64,000 nucleotides of DNA, taken from Enterobacter asburiae. Lineage in GTDB: Bacteria; Pseudomonadota; Gammaproteobacteria; Enterobacterales; Enterobacteriaceae. Under the pieces are notes generated by a model. That model was not told the DNA's origin and did not search any database. It saw only the letters and a program-made list of their open reading frames with translations. How positions within the stretch are numbered: position 1 is the stretch's first letter; each line of letters starts with the position of its first letter. Made by a program: the position numbers and the translations under genes. This document shows, piece after piece, positions 18,218 through 28,614 of this stretch. The stretch is from the NCBI RefSeq assembly GCF_008080435.1, contig NZ_VRKN01000017.1, positions 1-64,000 of the forward strand. Direction: 5' to 3'.

Positions 18218-19387
18218 ATGATTTATATTTCCGCTGTTGGCATGGTCAACGCGCTGGGCAACTCGCCTGATGAGATTGCCGCAAACCTGACGGCAGGCGT
18301 GGCGCCGGGTATGCACGCCCGGACCGGCTGGTTGCAGGGCTCACCCGAAGCCGTACTGGGCGCCGTGGAAGGCGAGCTGCCGACCATCCCGGACACCTTG
18401 TCCGCACACCGCACCCGTAACAACCAACTGCTGCTGGCCGCGCTGGCACAGATTCAGTCGACCGTTGACGAGGCCATCGCCCGCGTCGGTCGCGACCGCG
18501 TGGCCGTGGTGCTGGGAACCAGCACCTCCGGGCTGGATGAAGGTGATGAGCACGTGCGCCGCATGATCCACGGCGAGACCAGCACGCGCTGGCAGTATCC
18601 GCAGCAGGAGCTGGGCGATCCGTCCCGCTTCCTTGCCAACTGGCTCCAGCTTGAAGGCCCGGCCTATACGATCTCGACAGCCTGCTCTTCCAGCGCGCGG
18701 GCGATGATCGGCGGCAAGCGTCTGATCGAAGCCGGGCTGGTGGATATCGCCATTGTCGGCGGAGCCGATACTTTGAGCCGAATGCCCGTCAACGGCTTTA
18801 ACAGCCTTGAATCCTTCTCCCCTACGCTCTGCGAGCCGTTTGGTCGCGACCGTCGGGGGATCACCATCGGCGAAGCCGCCGCGCTGATGGTGCTGAGCCG
18901 TGACCCCGCCGACGTGGCGCTGCTCGGAACGGGCGAATCCAGCGATGCTTACCATATTTCCGCCCCGCATCCGCAGGGCGAAGGGGCGATGAGGGCTATC
19001 ACTCAGGCGCTTAACGAAGCGGGTATGCAGCCGGAGGATATCGGCTACATCAACCTGCACGGCACGGCCACGCCGCTCAACGATCAGATTGAATCGCAGG
19101 TAGTACACGATCTCTTCGGGGAAAGCGTGCCGTGCAGCTCAACCAAACATCTTACCGGCCATACGCTGGGCGCTGCCGGTATTACCGAAGCGGCCCTGAG
19201 CTGGCTGATTCTGACGCGCGATCTGCCCTTACCGCCGCAGGACTTCGCCCGCTACGCACCGGACGACACGCTGGCATCGTGCGGCCTGCTGCACCAGCGC
19301 ACCGCCCTGAAAAAGCCGGTCATTTTGTCTAACTCGTTCGCGTTTGGCGGCAATAACGCCAGCATTCTGCTGGGGAGAGCGTCATGA
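18218..19387 (+). CDS. apeO: Beta-ketoacyl-ACP synthase (ApeO)
   Basis: This 389-residue KAS I/II-type ketosynthase has the nucleophile C156 in STACSSSARAM and the two histidines in NLHGTATPLND and KHLTGHTLGAAG. It is the elongating partner of ApeC in APE synthesis. The start is the ATG at 18218 (GAGATG after the apeN stop), giving the usual MIYISAVGMV N-terminus. An upstream in-frame start at 18122 would lie inside apeN and is unlikely. It overlaps apeP by 4 bp. Confidence 0.92.
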   Translation: MIYISAVGMVNALGNSPDEIAANLTAGVAPGMHARTGWLQGSPEAVLGAVEGELPTIPDTLSAHRTRNNQLLLAALAQIQSTVDEAIARVGRDRVAVVLGTSTSGLDEGDEHVRRMIHGETSTRWQYPQQELGDPSRFLANWLQLEGPAYTISTACSSSARAMIGGKRLIEAGLVDIAIVGGADTLSRMPVNGFNSLESFSPTLCEPFGRDRRGITIGEAAALMVLSRDPADVALLGTGESSDAYHISAPHPQGEGAMRAITQALNEAGMQPEDIGYINLHGTATPLNDQIESQVVHDLFGESVPCSSTKHLTGHTLGAAGITEAALSWLILTRDLPLPPQDFARYAPDDTLASCGLLHQRTALKKPVILSNSFAFGGNNASILLGRAS

Positions 19388-19857
19388 GCTACTTATCACC
19401 CGTCGACTATTTGCCGCACGATGCGCCAATGATGCTGCTGGCGTCCGTTGAGTGCGTCACGGACGACACGGCGGTTTGCCGCGTGGCGGTCAACAGGCAA
19501 AGCGTACTGGCACCGTTTCTGAATGCCGATGGCGACCTGCCGGGCTGGTACGCGCTCGAGCTGATGGCGCAGACCGTCGGCGTCTGGTCGGGCTGGCATC
19601 GCCAGCAGCAGGGGCAGGATCATATTGCGCTGGGCATGGTGCTCGGCGCGCGCGAGCTGATCTGCGCCAGCGGGCGTTTTACGCAAGGCCTGACGCTGGA
19701 AATCAGCGTAAAACTGCTGATGCAGGACGAACGCTTTGGCAGTTTTGAATGCGCGATTTCCGCTAATGAAGAGACGCTGGCCACGGGCCGGGTCAACACC
19801 TTCCAGCCGAGCGCAGAAGAATTAACATCGCTTTTTAATCAGGGATCTAACGCATGA
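19384..19857 (+). CDS. apeP: 3-hydroxyacyl-ACP dehydratase (ApeP)
   Basis: This 157-residue hot-dog dehydratase has the motifs YLPHDAPMMLL near the N-terminus and GWYALELMAQTVGVWSG near 57. It forms the second half of the ApeI-ApeP dehydratase pair of aryl polyene synthesis. It overlaps apeO and apeQ by 4 bp each, so it sits in a tightly coupled block with ketosynthase and reductase. Confidence 0.88.
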   Translation: MSYLSPVDYLPHDAPMMLLASVECVTDDTAVCRVAVNRQSVLAPFLNADGDLPGWYALELMAQTVGVWSGWHRQQQGQDHIALGMVLGARELICASGRFTQGLTLEISVKLLMQDERFGSFECAISANEETLATGRVNTFQPSAEELTSLFNQGSNA

Positions 19858-20585
19858 GTCGTTCCGTACTGGTCACAGGGGCCAGCAAAGGCATAGGGCG
19901 CGCCATCGCCCGCCAGCTTGCCGCCGACGGGTTTACCGTAGGCGTGCATTACCATCGTGATGCCGCAGGCGCGCAGGAGACGCTGGACGCCATCACGCAG
20001 GCGGGTGGCAACGGTCGTTTACTCGCCTTTGATGTGGGCAACCGCGAACAGTGCCGCGAGGTGCTGGAGCAGGAGATTGAAGTCCATGGCGCGTGGTATG
20101 GTGTGGTCAGTAACGCCGGAATCGCCCGCGATGGCGCCTTTCCGGCATTGAGTGAAGACGACTGGGATAGCGTGATCCACACCAATCTCGACAGTTTTTA
20201 TAACGTCATTCACCCCTGCGTTATGCCGATGATTGGCACCCGAAAAGGGGGGCGCATTATCACCTTATCGTCCGTGTCCGGCGTGATGGGCAACCGCGGG
20301 CAGGTGAACTACAGCGCGGCGAAAGCGGGCATTATCGGTGCCACCAAAGCGCTGGCGATCGAGCTGGCAAAACGCAAAATCACCGTGAACTGCATTGCGC
20401 CGGGGCTGATTGATACCGGCATGATTGAGATGGAAGAGGCCGCGCTGAAAGAAGCGATGTCCATCATTCCAATGAAACGTATGGGCCAGGCTGAGGAGGT
20501 CGCCGGGCTGGCAAGCTATCTGATGTCAGATATTGCGGGCTACGTCACCCGCCAGGTCATTTCCATTAACGGAGGAATGCTATGA
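19854..20585 (+). CDS. apeQ: 3-ketoacyl-ACP reductase (ApeQ)
   Basis: This 243-residue short-chain dehydrogenase of the FabG type has the cofactor loop TGASKGIGRAIA (8-19), the SNAG variant of the NNAG motif near 84, and the catalytic serine in TLSSVSGVMG. The YxxxK site is QVNYSAAKAG near 154. It reduces the beta-keto group in each polyene cycle using NADPH. It overlaps the flanking apeP and apeR by 4 bp. Confidence 0.92.
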   Translation: MSRSVLVTGASKGIGRAIARQLAADGFTVGVHYHRDAAGAQETLDAITQAGGNGRLLAFDVGNREQCREVLEQEIEVHGAWYGVVSNAGIARDGAFPALSEDDWDSVIHTNLDSFYNVIHPCVMPMIGTRKGGRIITLSSVSGVMGNRGQVNYSAAKAGIIGATKALAIELAKRKITVNCIAPGLIDTGMIEMEEAALKEAMSIIPMKRMGQAEEVAGLASYLMSDIAGYVTRQVISINGGML

Positions 20586-21811
20586 CGCGTCGCGTGGTGA
20601 TTACGGGCATGGGCGGCGTGACCGCCTTTGGCGAAAACTGGCAATCCGTTTCCAGCAGGCTGCTGGCGTATGAAAACGCGGTGCGTAAAATGCCGGAATG
20701 GCAGGTGTATGATGGCCTGCACACCCTGCTGGGCGCGCCGATTGATGATTTCACGCTGCCGGAACACTATACCCGCAAGCGTATTCGCGCCATGGGCCGC
20801 GTGTCGTTGATGTCGACCCGCGCCACCGAACTGGCGCTGGAGCAGGCGGGGTTGATTGGCGAAGCGGTGCTCACCAATGGTCAAACGGGTATCGCCTATG
20901 GCTCATCCACGGGCAGTACCGGGCCCGTCAGCGAATTCGCCACCATGCTCACCGAAAAGCACACCAATAACATCACCGGGACAACCTACGTGCAGATGAT
21001 GCCGCACACCACCGCGGTGAATACCGGCCTGTTCTTTGGGTTACGTGGCCGCGTCATCCCGACGTCGAGCGCCTGTACCTCCGGCAGCCAGGCGATTGGC
21101 TACGCCTGGGAAGCGATTCGCCACGGCTATCAGACCGTCATGGTTGCCGGGGGCGCTGAGGAGCTGTGCCCGTCTGAAGCGGCGGTATTTGATACGCTGT
21201 TCGCCACCAGCCAGCGCAATGATGCGCCCAAAAACACCCCATCGCCATTTGATACGCAGCGTGATGGCCTGGTGATTGGGGAAGGTGCGGGTACCCTGAT
21301 ACTCGAAGAGCTGGAGCATGCCAAAGCGCGCGGGGCCACGATCTACGGCGAAATCGTAGGTTTTGCCACTAACTGTGACGCGGCCCATATCACCCAGCCT
21401 CAGCGTGAAACCATGCAGATTTGCATGGAGCAGTCGCTGGCCATGGCGGGATTAAGCGCCCTGGATATGGGGTATATCTCCGCACACGGTACCGCCACCG
21501 ATCGCGGTGATATTGCCGAAAGCCTGGCCACTGCCGCTATCTATGGTGACAACGTGCCGGTTTCCTCGCTGAAGAGCTATTTTGGCCATACGTTAGGAGC
21601 CTGCGGCGCGCTGGAAGCGTGGATGAGTTTGCAGATGATGCGTGAAGGCTGGTTTGCCCCGACGCTCAATTTAACGCAGCCGGATGAGCAATGCGGTGCT
21701 TTAGATTATATTATGGGAGAAGCCCGTCAGATTGACTGCGAGTATCTGCAGAGCAATAACTTCGCGTTTGGCGGCATCAACACCTCGATTATCATTAAAC
21801 GCTGGGCGTAA
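20582..21811 (+). CDS. apeR: Beta-ketoacyl-ACP synthase (ApeR)
   Basis: This 409-residue KAS II-like enzyme has C165 in TSSACTSGSQAIG, HGTATDRGD and KSYFGHTLGACG, the full Cys-His-His set. In APE pathways ApeR is a stand-alone condensing enzyme distinct from ApeO/ApeC, possibly for the starter or first elongation. It is the last gene of the apeA-R block. acpT follows after 2 bp on the same strand. Confidence 0.91.
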   Translation: MTRRVVITGMGGVTAFGENWQSVSSRLLAYENAVRKMPEWQVYDGLHTLLGAPIDDFTLPEHYTRKRIRAMGRVSLMSTRATELALEQAGLIGEAVLTNGQTGIAYGSSTGSTGPVSEFATMLTEKHTNNITGTTYVQMMPHTTAVNTGLFFGLRGRVIPTSSACTSGSQAIGYAWEAIRHGYQTVMVAGGAEELCPSEAAVFDTLFATSQRNDAPKNTPSPFDTQRDGLVIGEGAGTLILEELEHAKARGATIYGEIVGFATNCDAAHITQPQRETMQICMEQSLAMAGLSALDMGYISAHGTATDRGDIAESLATAAIYGDNVPVSSLKSYFGHTLGACGALEAWMSLQMMREGWFAPTLNLTQPDEQCGALDYIMGEARQIDCEYLQSNNFAFGGINTSIIIKRWA

Positions 21812-21813
21812 CT

Positions 21814-22431
21814 ATGTACCAGTTTGTACTGGGAAAAATCTCCACCCTTAGCGCGGACCCGCTGGCGTCAACGCTCGCAGACAGGGCACCTCAGGGTGCC
21901 CGACATGCCTCCTGGCTGGCCGGGAGGACGCTGCTCGCCAGAGCGTTATCCCCTCACCCGCTCCCCGACATCATTTACGGCGAGCAGGGGAAACCGGCCT
22001 TTGCGAAGGGGCATCCGCTGTGGTTCAACCTGAGCCACAGCGGTGACGATATTGCTTTGCTGATGAGCGATGAAGGTGAAGTCGGCTGTGATATCGAAGT
22101 GATTCGCCCGAGGAAGAACTGGCAGGCACTGGCTAATGCGGTATTCAGCATGACAGAGCATGATGAGCTGGAGCGTGAAGCGCCCGAGGAACGGCTTTCA
22201 GCGTTCTGGCGTATCTGGACGCGGAAAGAAGCGATTGTGAAACAGCGTGGCGGCAGTGCCTGGCAGATTGTCAGCATCGATAGCACTGCGCAGACACACG
22301 CGGTCAGTCAGCTACAGGTCGGATCGCTGAGCCTTGCCGTCTGCACATCGACCCCTTACACCCTGACCAACGAGTCGATTATTCACGTTGGGATGTTCGG
22401 GGTAGAAAAATCACTAACACACCCAGAATAA
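21814..22431 (+). CDS. acpT: 4'-phosphopantetheinyl transferase AcpT
   Basis: This 205-residue Sfp-type transferase has the magnesium-binding GCDIEVI (about 91-97) and the WxxKEA motif FWRIWTRKEAIVKQRGG near 130. It loads phosphopantetheine onto ApeE and ApeF. K-12 keeps acpT at this position as an orphan, and its presence next to a full APE operon explains its original job. The C-terminus is about ten residues longer than K-12 AcpT. Its last 53 bp run antisense into arnF, with no terminator seen between them. Confidence 0.93.
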   Translation: MYQFVLGKISTLSADPLASTLADRAPQGARHASWLAGRTLLARALSPHPLPDIIYGEQGKPAFAKGHPLWFNLSHSGDDIALLMSDEGEVGCDIEVIRPRKNWQALANAVFSMTEHDELEREAPEERLSAFWRIWTRKEAIVKQRGGSAWQIVSIDSTAQTHAVSQLQVGSLSLAVCTSTPYTLTNESIIHVGMFGVEKSLTHPE

Positions 22432-22768
22432 TAAACCCGACACCCACCAGCCCGTGCCAGGAGAAGCGCTCCTCCCAGCCCGGCAGCAGGATCGCGGCGC
22501 CCCACACCAGAATATAACTGAGGCTCAGCAAGGCATAGGCTTTGCTGAGCGCCATACGGTGCAGCGCCAGATACCAGCAGCCCATAGAGGCCACATACCC
22601 CATCAACCCCAGCAGCAGCGCCCCGGTACCGGACGAGAAGTGCCACAGCGCGGAAACAAACACCAGGACCTCACTGACCGGTGGCAATGCCTGCATGGCA
22701 TCGCGCAGCAACAGCTGCGCCGCGCTGACTAACAGCACGCTGCATAAGGCCCAGAACGCTCCTTTCAC
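22379..22768 (-). CDS. arnF: L-Ara4N-phosphoundecaprenol flippase subunit ArnF
   Basis: This 129-residue EMR-like small membrane protein has four spans (about 3-20, 35-58, 68-90, 100-122). With ArnE it flips undecaprenyl-phosphate-L-Ara4N to the periplasmic face for ArnT. It is the last gene of the arn operon, overlapping arnE by 4 bp. It converges on and overlaps acpT by 53 bp. Length equals the family norm (about 128), so the overlap comes from acpT running long. Confidence 0.93.
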   Translation of the reverse strand: MKGAFWALCSVLLVSAAQLLLRDAMQALPPVSEVLVFVSALWHFSSGTGALLLGLMGYVASMGCWYLALHRMALSKAYALLSLSYILVWGAAILLPGWEERFSWHGLVGVGFIILGVLVIFLPRTSQRE

Positions 22769-23103
22769 AGGCTCCCTCCCAGCACAATAATCCCGATGAT
22801 GATGAACCCCACCCCCAGCCAGTGATGCGGCGCGACGTTTTCACGCCAGAAGGCCTTCGCCGCCAGCGTCACCCAGACAAAATTGAGGCTCAGCATAGGA
22901 TAGGCAATGCCGACAGGCAGGCGTTGCAGCACCACCAGCCAGACCAGCATCCCGCTGCCCAGCGCCAGCAGTGCCAGGCCCAGCCACAGCGCGATATGTG
23001 CCCCACGCCGCCCGGCTTTCGCCGGACGGGTGGCTTGTTTCTGACACAGCTGCCCCGCGCAGCTGAGCAAGCTTGCCAGTATCAGCCAGATCCAGGTCAT
23101 CAC
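22765..23103 (-). CDS. arnE: L-Ara4N-phosphoundecaprenol flippase subunit ArnE
   Basis: This 112-residue small multidrug-resistance-like protein has four membrane spans and the [12 protein letters not shown] and [17 protein letters not shown] segments. It is the partner of ArnF in transferring the L-Ara4N lipid carrier across the inner membrane. It overlaps arnT upstream and arnF downstream by 4 bp each. Confidence 0.93.
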   Translation of the reverse strand: MMTWIWLILASLLSCAGQLCQKQATRPAKAGRRGAHIALWLGLALLALGSGMLVWLVVLQRLPVGIAYPMLSLNFVWVTLAAKAFWRENVAPHHWLGVGFIIIGIIVLGGSL

Positions 23104-24755
23104 TTCGGCAGATACTGCAGGTAGGCCAGACGGCCCTGGATATACAGGCTGTCCGGTTTCGGCAGGTTAGCCTGCGTAATGTCGTCGTGTTTCGACAGCA
23201 GGATCACCAGCGACACGCGGCCCTGCTGACGATGCTCCGCCAGCCATTGTGCAAAATTATCTTTACTGACAAAGCGATCTTTCGCGTCCGGATAATCCAG
23301 CCCGTAGCGCAACTCACCCGCCTGACCAAAGAGCGTGATGTCATTACGCTTCAGCTCCCAGGCAATACCGGACGCGATCCCAACGTTATCGGCAAGGATG
23401 AACCGACTTTCCTGCAGCGGCTCACGCACGGTATCCACCAGCGACTGCGGCTGTTTGGAATCCACCACCATGTTTGGAATGGCAAAACCAATCAGCAGCG
23501 CCAGCCCTGCAGGGCACAGTGCCGCCAGCCACCAACGCTGCTGACTCTGTCTGAACGTAAACCAGCCTACCGCCGCCCAGATGAGGAACGCCACCACCGC
23601 ACAGAAGACTTTATACAGTTCGACCGACGTCCAGACCGGATGCTTAGACAGTCCCCACGGCGAGACCACCAGTGCCGCCACCACGCCGATGACGCCAAAC
23701 GCCAGGTTAATCCCGCCGTTAATGCGTAGCGCTCTGGCGCCTTTTTCCGCCGCGAGGCAGGCATAGCGCGCCATCAGGATAGCCAGCGGGGCAAAGCAGG
23801 GCAGGATATAGGTCGGCAGCTTGCCTTTGGCGATGCTGAAGAACAGCAGCGGCATCACCACCCAACCCAGCAGATAGAACCCGCCACCCGCGTTTTGTCT
23901 GTCATTCCAGCCGAGACGAAACGCACCAGGCAGCAGCGCCAGCCACGGCAGGCTGCCCGCGATCAGGAATGGCACGTAGTACCAGAACGGTGCTTTGTGC
24001 TGCGCGTCGCTCTGGGCGAAACGCTGAATATGCTCAACCCAGAAGAAGTAACGCCAGAAGTCAGGCTCACGCTGCGCAATCGCCAGCCCCCATGGCAGAA
24101 CAATCAGCACGCAGCTCAGGATCGCGAGCCAGCCAAAAATCAGCACCTCTTTCCAGCGCTTCTGGGCGATCACCCACGGCAGCACGCCAATCACCGGTAC
24201 CGCCAGCGCCAGGAAGCCTTTGGTCATCACCCCCATCCCGCAGGCCAGCCCAAGCAGCACATAGCCACCCGCTTTGCCGGCAACGGTTTGGGCCTGTGAC
24301 GCCAGCCAGAAGCTGCACATCGCCGCCACCAGCCACAGGGTGATGATAGGATCCAGCACCGCATACGTGCCGATGCCATACACCAGGAACAGGGTCAGGA
24401 AGATAAGACCGGAGAAAATGGCTGTCCGCTTATCTCGCCAGAGACGCCAGGCCATCCAGATGACCAGCAGCGCCGCAAACCCGGTGGAGAATATGGACCC
24501 GGCGCGCACAGCGAGGTTGGTGTGCCCGAACAGCAACTGCCCGATGCTGTTGATCCAGTAGCCAGCAATCGGTTTTTCAAAATAACGCAGCCCCATAAAA
24601 TGCGGGACAATCCAGTCTCCGGAGGCCAGCATTTCGCGGCTGATTTCCGCATAGCGCGTTTCATCAGGCTGCCACAGCAGGCGGACATCGACAGGAATGA
24701 GGTAGTAAACGATAAACAGTGCGAGAAGCGCTAAGCCATAACGGGCTGTTTTCAT
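23100..24755 (-). CDS. arnT: L-Ara4N lipid A transferase ArnT
   Basis: This 551-residue GT-C/PMT-family inner-membrane enzyme adds 4-amino-4-deoxy-L-arabinose from undecaprenyl phosphate to lipid A phosphates, lowering binding of polymyxin and cationic peptides. The first periplasmic loop holds [16 protein letters not shown] (about 29-44), which carries conserved catalytic acidic residues. About twelve spans follow and a soluble C-terminal domain begins near 430. Length is normal. It overlaps arnD and arnE by 4 bp. Confidence 0.96.
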   Translation of the reverse strand: MKTARYGLALLALFIVYYLIPVDVRLLWQPDETRYAEISREMLASGDWIVPHFMGLRYFEKPIAGYWINSIGQLLFGHTNLAVRAGSIFSTGFAALLVIWMAWRLWRDKRTAIFSGLIFLTLFLVYGIGTYAVLDPIITLWLVAAMCSFWLASQAQTVAGKAGGYVLLGLACGMGVMTKGFLALAVPVIGVLPWVIAQKRWKEVLIFGWLAILSCVLIVLPWGLAIAQREPDFWRYFFWVEHIQRFAQSDAQHKAPFWYYVPFLIAGSLPWLALLPGAFRLGWNDRQNAGGGFYLLGWVVMPLLFFSIAKGKLPTYILPCFAPLAILMARYACLAAEKGARALRINGGINLAFGVIGVVAALVVSPWGLSKHPVWTSVELYKVFCAVVAFLIWAAVGWFTFRQSQQRWWLAALCPAGLALLIGFAIPNMVVDSKQPQSLVDTVREPLQESRFILADNVGIASGIAWELKRNDITLFGQAGELRYGLDYPDAKDRFVSKDNFAQWLAEHRQQGRVSLVILLSKHDDITQANLPKPDSLYIQGRLAYLQYLPK

Positions 24756-25654
24756 GGGACCGGACTCACGGTTTGTTGATAGCCAAGCCAGCCTTCCCGG
24801 CCAGCCAGTTCATTACGTACGACTTTGCCCACAGGCAGGGTGCTGAGGTCGTCCGGCAGCAGCTCGCTCAACGGGCAGAATTCAATGCCCTCCTGAGCGG
24901 CCATCGTCAGCAGTTCATCGAAATCATGCTGATACGCAATCCCTTCCACTTCGGCATGGATGGTATACACCGGCGTACCGGTGTCACGATGGATGCGGTC
25001 CAGAATGTAGCGATTGAACTCATCAGCCTTCACCTCGCGCCCGACCACTTCATCCCAGGTGGGAAGCGTGACCGGAATTTGCACCGTACCGTAGCGATTT
25101 TCGCCTAACAGTGGCAAAAACGGCCCGGTTCCGCGGCAATCGCTGTTGTAGCGAAACGCAAAGGCTTCTTTGGCTTTCACGACGCGCTGATCCGCACGCC
25201 ATCCCGCCACAGCAGAGCAGCGCACGGGCTGACCGGTAATGGCCTCCAGCTCCAGCATCCCACGCTCGACTTCACGGGACAGGCGCGGGATGTCCCAGAC
25301 GCCAGCCCAGGCTTGCCAGGCATGGTGATCCCAGGCATGCAGGCCGACCTCATGTAGCCGGGCCGCCTCACGGATAACGGCTTCATTACCCGCGCCGATG
25401 CGTCTGCCGGGCCAGGCGGTGCCGGCCAGCAAGATATCCCAGCCGTAGAGGGATGCTGCGCGCGAGCGCAGCATTTTGAACAGAAATGCCGGTTTAACCA
25501 GACGCCATAAATGGCGTCCCATGTTGTCAGGCCCCACGCTGAAGAAAATGCTGGAACGCACACCGTGCTTGCTCAGCAGTTCCAGCAGTTTGGGTACGCC
25601 GTCACGCGTTCCCCTGAAGGTGTCGACATCAATGCGTAAACCGACTTTTTTCAT
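24752..25654 (-). CDS. arnD: Undecaprenyl-phosphate-L-Ara4FN deformylase ArnD
   Basis: This 300-residue NodB-like polysaccharide deacetylase removes the formyl group from the lipid-linked sugar. The metal site is formed by [10 protein letters not shown] (about 7-16) and [12 protein letters not shown] near 103. It has no signal peptide and acts at the cytoplasmic face. It overlaps arnA and arnT by 4 bp each. Confidence 0.95.
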   Translation of the reverse strand: MKKVGLRIDVDTFRGTRDGVPKLLELLSKHGVRSSIFFSVGPDNMGRHLWRLVKPAFLFKMLRSRAASLYGWDILLAGTAWPGRRIGAGNEAVIREAARLHEVGLHAWDHHAWQAWAGVWDIPRLSREVERGMLELEAITGQPVRCSAVAGWRADQRVVKAKEAFAFRYNSDCRGTGPFLPLLGENRYGTVQIPVTLPTWDEVVGREVKADEFNRYILDRIHRDTGTPVYTIHAEVEGIAYQHDFDELLTMAAQEGIEFCPLSELLPDDLSTLPVGKVVRNELAGREGWLGYQQTVSPVP

Positions 25655-27633
25655 GAGTCCTGTTCCGACAGCTCCACGGTGCGCAGGAAGAAATCGAGCG
25701 TCTCATCAATGGTCAGTTCCATCTTCACCGTCGGCGTCCAGTTCAGGCAGCGCTTCGCGTTGCGAATGCTTGGCTTACGGTGCTCAACGTCCTGATACCC
25801 TTTGCCATAGTAGCTGCTGCTTTCCACTTCGCGGAAACCGGCAAACGGCGGGAATTTATCGCGCAGCGGATGGCGCTCAAAGCTGGCCAGCAGCATCTCT
25901 GCCAGCTCGCGAATGCTCGCTTCGTTGTCCGGGTTACCGATGTTGATGATTTCACCGTTGCAGCGGTTATCTTTGTTTTCGATGATGCGGAACAGCGCTT
26001 CGATACCATCGCTGATATCCGTAAAGCAGCGCTTCTGTTTCCCGCCTTCGATAAGCTTAATTGGCGAGCCTTCTACCAGGTTCAGGATCAGCTGGGTGAT
26101 TGCACGGGAGCTACCGATGCGCGCCGCGTTCAGGTTATCCAGACGTGGACCCATCCAGTTGAACGGACGGAACAGGGTAAAGCGCAGACCCTCTTTCTCA
26201 CCGTAGGCCCAAATCACGCGGTCCAGCAGCTGTTTGGAGACGGAGTAAATCCAGCGCTGTTTGTTGATCGGCCCGACCACCAGGTTGGAGGTGTCCTCAT
26301 CGAAGTTCTTATCGGTACACATGCCGTATACTTCAGACGTGGACGGGAAGATGATGCGCTTGTCGTATTTCACGCAGTCGCGGATGATCTTCAGGTTCTC
26401 TTCGAAATCCAGCTCGAACACGCGAAGCGGGTTACGGGTGTACTCGATTGGCGTGGCAATGGCGACCAGCGGCAGCACCACGTCGCATTTTTTAATGTGA
26501 TATTCAATCCACTCGGAATGGATGCTGATATCCCCTTCCACGAAGTGGAAACGCGGGTTGTCGAGGAAACGACTGATCGCGTCGGAGCCGATATCCAGAC
26601 CGTAGATTTCGTAGTTATCGTCTTTGAGCAGACGTTCAGTCAGGTGGTTACCGATGAACCCGTTCACGCCGAGGATCAGCACGCGGGTACGGCGTTTGAT
26701 AGCAACAACCGGCGCGCTGGTGATCAGCGCCCCGGCCACCAGACCCAGAGACTGTGCCAGCTGTATGCCCTGAACGTACAGACCGTTGTCGGTTTGTCCG
26801 GTGACGATCTCCAGCGCCTGCTCGCCGCAGCTCACAATCAGCGGGGAGACAGAGACGACGGTGCCCGGTTTGGCGGCCGGGATATCGTCACGCACGCGGG
26901 ATTTCCAGACGATGAATTTGCTTACGCCAGCAAAGCTGTACGCACCCGGCCACGGGGCGGTCACGGCGCGCACCAGGTTGTGCAGCTGGCGGGCAGGCTT
27001 GTTCCAGTCCAGACGACCATCTTCCGGCGCGCGGCGGCCAAAGCTGCTTGCCTTGCTCTCATCCTGCGCGGTCTCGCTGAAGGTGCCGCTGAGGATGGCG
27101 GGAAGTGCATCACGCAGCAGCGTCTGTGCCGTCGCATTTAGCTTTTGATGCAGCTGCAGCGCAGTTTCGTCCGCATCAATAGCGACTTTATGCTGCGCTA
27201 CGATAGCGCCCGCATCCGCACGGCGCACCATGCGATGCAGCGTCACGCCCGTTTCCGTTTCACCGTTCACCAGCACCCAGTTCAGCGGGGCGCGGCCACG
27301 GTAGGCAGGCAGCAGAGAACCATGAAGATTAAAGGCGCCTTTTGCGGCCAGACCTAAGATCTCGTCGGAGAGCAGGTTGCGATAGTAGAACGAGAAGATC
27401 ACGTCAGGCGCGATCGCGCGGATGCGATCCACCCACAGAGGGTGGTTTACGTCGTCCGGCGCATAAACCGGAATCCCACGCTCGGCGGCGATACGCGCTA
27501 CAGAGCCGAAAAAGTTATTCTCTCCGGCCGTGTCCGGATGGGTAAAGATTGCAGCAATGTCATAGCCCGCTTCCAGCAGGGCCAGCGTGCCCGTGCACCC
27601 CATATCGTGATAGGCAAATACAACAGCTTTCAT
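25651..27633 (-). CDS. arnA: Bifunctional UDP-GlcA decarboxylase / UDP-L-Ara4N formyltransferase ArnA
   Basis: This 660-residue two-domain enzyme has an N-terminal formyltransferase (about 1-304) with [15 protein letters not shown] (catalytic Asn102/His104). The C-terminal NAD-dependent dehydrogenase/decarboxylase (about 315-660) has the Rossmann loop [17 protein letters not shown] and the YSVSK tyrosine-lysine pair near 463. It makes UDP-L-Ara4O and later N-formylates UDP-L-Ara4N. It is full length and overlaps arnC and arnD by 4 bp. Confidence 0.97.
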   Translation of the reverse strand: MKAVVFAYHDMGCTGTLALLEAGYDIAAIFTHPDTAGENNFFGSVARIAAERGIPVYAPDDVNHPLWVDRIRAIAPDVIFSFYYRNLLSDEILGLAAKGAFNLHGSLLPAYRGRAPLNWVLVNGETETGVTLHRMVRRADAGAIVAQHKVAIDADETALQLHQKLNATAQTLLRDALPAILSGTFSETAQDESKASSFGRRAPEDGRLDWNKPARQLHNLVRAVTAPWPGAYSFAGVSKFIVWKSRVRDDIPAAKPGTVVSVSPLIVSCGEQALEIVTGQTDNGLYVQGIQLAQSLGLVAGALITSAPVVAIKRRTRVLILGVNGFIGNHLTERLLKDDNYEIYGLDIGSDAISRFLDNPRFHFVEGDISIHSEWIEYHIKKCDVVLPLVAIATPIEYTRNPLRVFELDFEENLKIIRDCVKYDKRIIFPSTSEVYGMCTDKNFDEDTSNLVVGPINKQRWIYSVSKQLLDRVIWAYGEKEGLRFTLFRPFNWMGPRLDNLNAARIGSSRAITQLILNLVEGSPIKLIEGGKQKRCFTDISDGIEALFRIIENKDNRCNGEIINIGNPDNEASIRELAEMLLASFERHPLRDKFPPFAGFREVESSSYYGKGYQDVEHRKPSIRNAKRCLNWTPTVKMELTIDETLDFFLRTVELSEQDS

Positions 27634-28613
27634 GGGTGAATTTCCTCTTGAGATGCTTTGTGTTCCTGACGGACAACACGTTGAATAAAGTAGCGCGGAC
27701 GCGCGCGAACATCGTTATAAATTCGGCCAATGTATTCACCGAGGAGACCCATCCCGACAAACTGGGCGCCGATGAACATAAACAGTACGGCAAAGAGCAT
27801 GAAGACCCCTTCCGCCGCCCACTGCGGGCCAAAGACCAGTCGCAGTACCACCAGCATGACGGACAGCGCAAAGCCGGCCACAGCGATGATGCTGCCAAAA
27901 ACGCTCAGCAGACGCAGCGGTGTGGTGGTCAGGCAGGTGATGAGGTCATACATCAGGTTGATCAGACGCATAAAGCTGTACTTCGATTCCCCGTGCTCGC
28001 GCTCGGCGTGCAGAACCGGAATTTCCGTTGCCTTACGGGCAAAGGTGTTGGCGAGGATCGGAATAAAAGTGCTGCGTTCATGGCAATGCAGCATGGCGTC
28101 GACAATATGGCGGCGGTAGGCGCGCAGCATGCAGCCGTAATCACCCATCGCTTTACCGGTCGTGCGCTGGATAAGACGGTTGATAGTGCGTGAGGCCAGC
28201 TTACGGAACAGACTGTCCTGACGGTTCTGACGTACCGTGCCGACCACGTCATAACCTTCATCAGCTTTGGCAACCAGGCGCGGGATCTCTTCCGGCGGGT
28301 TTTGCAGGTCAGCGTCCAGGGTGATAATCAGATCGCCCGTGACGTGGCTAAACCCCGCCATAATCGCCGAGTGCTGGCCGTAGTTGCGGTTGAGCAGCAC
28401 GGCCACAATGTGGCTGCCTTCAGCCTGCGCGGCCTCTGTCAGCATCAGCGCGGAATTATCGCTACTGCCGTCATCTACCAGCAGAATTTCGTAAGCCTTG
28501 CCCATCGTGTCGCAGGCGGCCGTTGTACGGCGGATCAGTTCGGGCAGGCTCTCCTGCTCGTTATAAACCGGGATGACCACGGAAACTTTTTGTACAGGCG
28601 GTGCACTGAACAT
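27630..28613 (-). CDS. arnC: Undecaprenyl-phosphate L-Ara4FN transferase ArnC
   Basis: This 327-residue GT-A family 2 transferase moves the formylated aminosugar to undecaprenyl phosphate. It has [17 protein letters not shown] at the N-terminus, [23 protein letters not shown] and NRNYGQHSA, with two C-terminal membrane spans (about 235-255 and 270-290). I chose the ATG at 28613 ([11 protein letters not shown]), 1 bp after the arnB stop, because it matches family length. An earlier in-frame ATG at 28667 lies inside arnB. Confidence 0.95.
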   Translation of the reverse strand: MFSAPPVQKVSVVIPVYNEQESLPELIRRTTAACDTMGKAYEILLVDDGSSDNSALMLTEAAQAEGSHIVAVLLNRNYGQHSAIMAGFSHVTGDLIITLDADLQNPPEEIPRLVAKADEGYDVVGTVRQNRQDSLFRKLASRTINRLIQRTTGKAMGDYGCMLRAYRRHIVDAMLHCHERSTFIPILANTFARKATEIPVLHAEREHGESKYSFMRLINLMYDLITCLTTTPLRLLSVFGSIIAVAGFALSVMLVVLRLVFGPQWAAEGVFMLFAVLFMFIGAQFVGMGLLGEYIGRIYNDVRARPRYFIQRVVRQEHKASQEEIHP

Positions 28614-28614
28614 A

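Noticed and set aside
23073-27141. Long plus-strand reading frames across arnT and arnA
   Set aside because: Antisense shadows of high-GC genes. The minus-strand proteins are full length with catalytic motifs.
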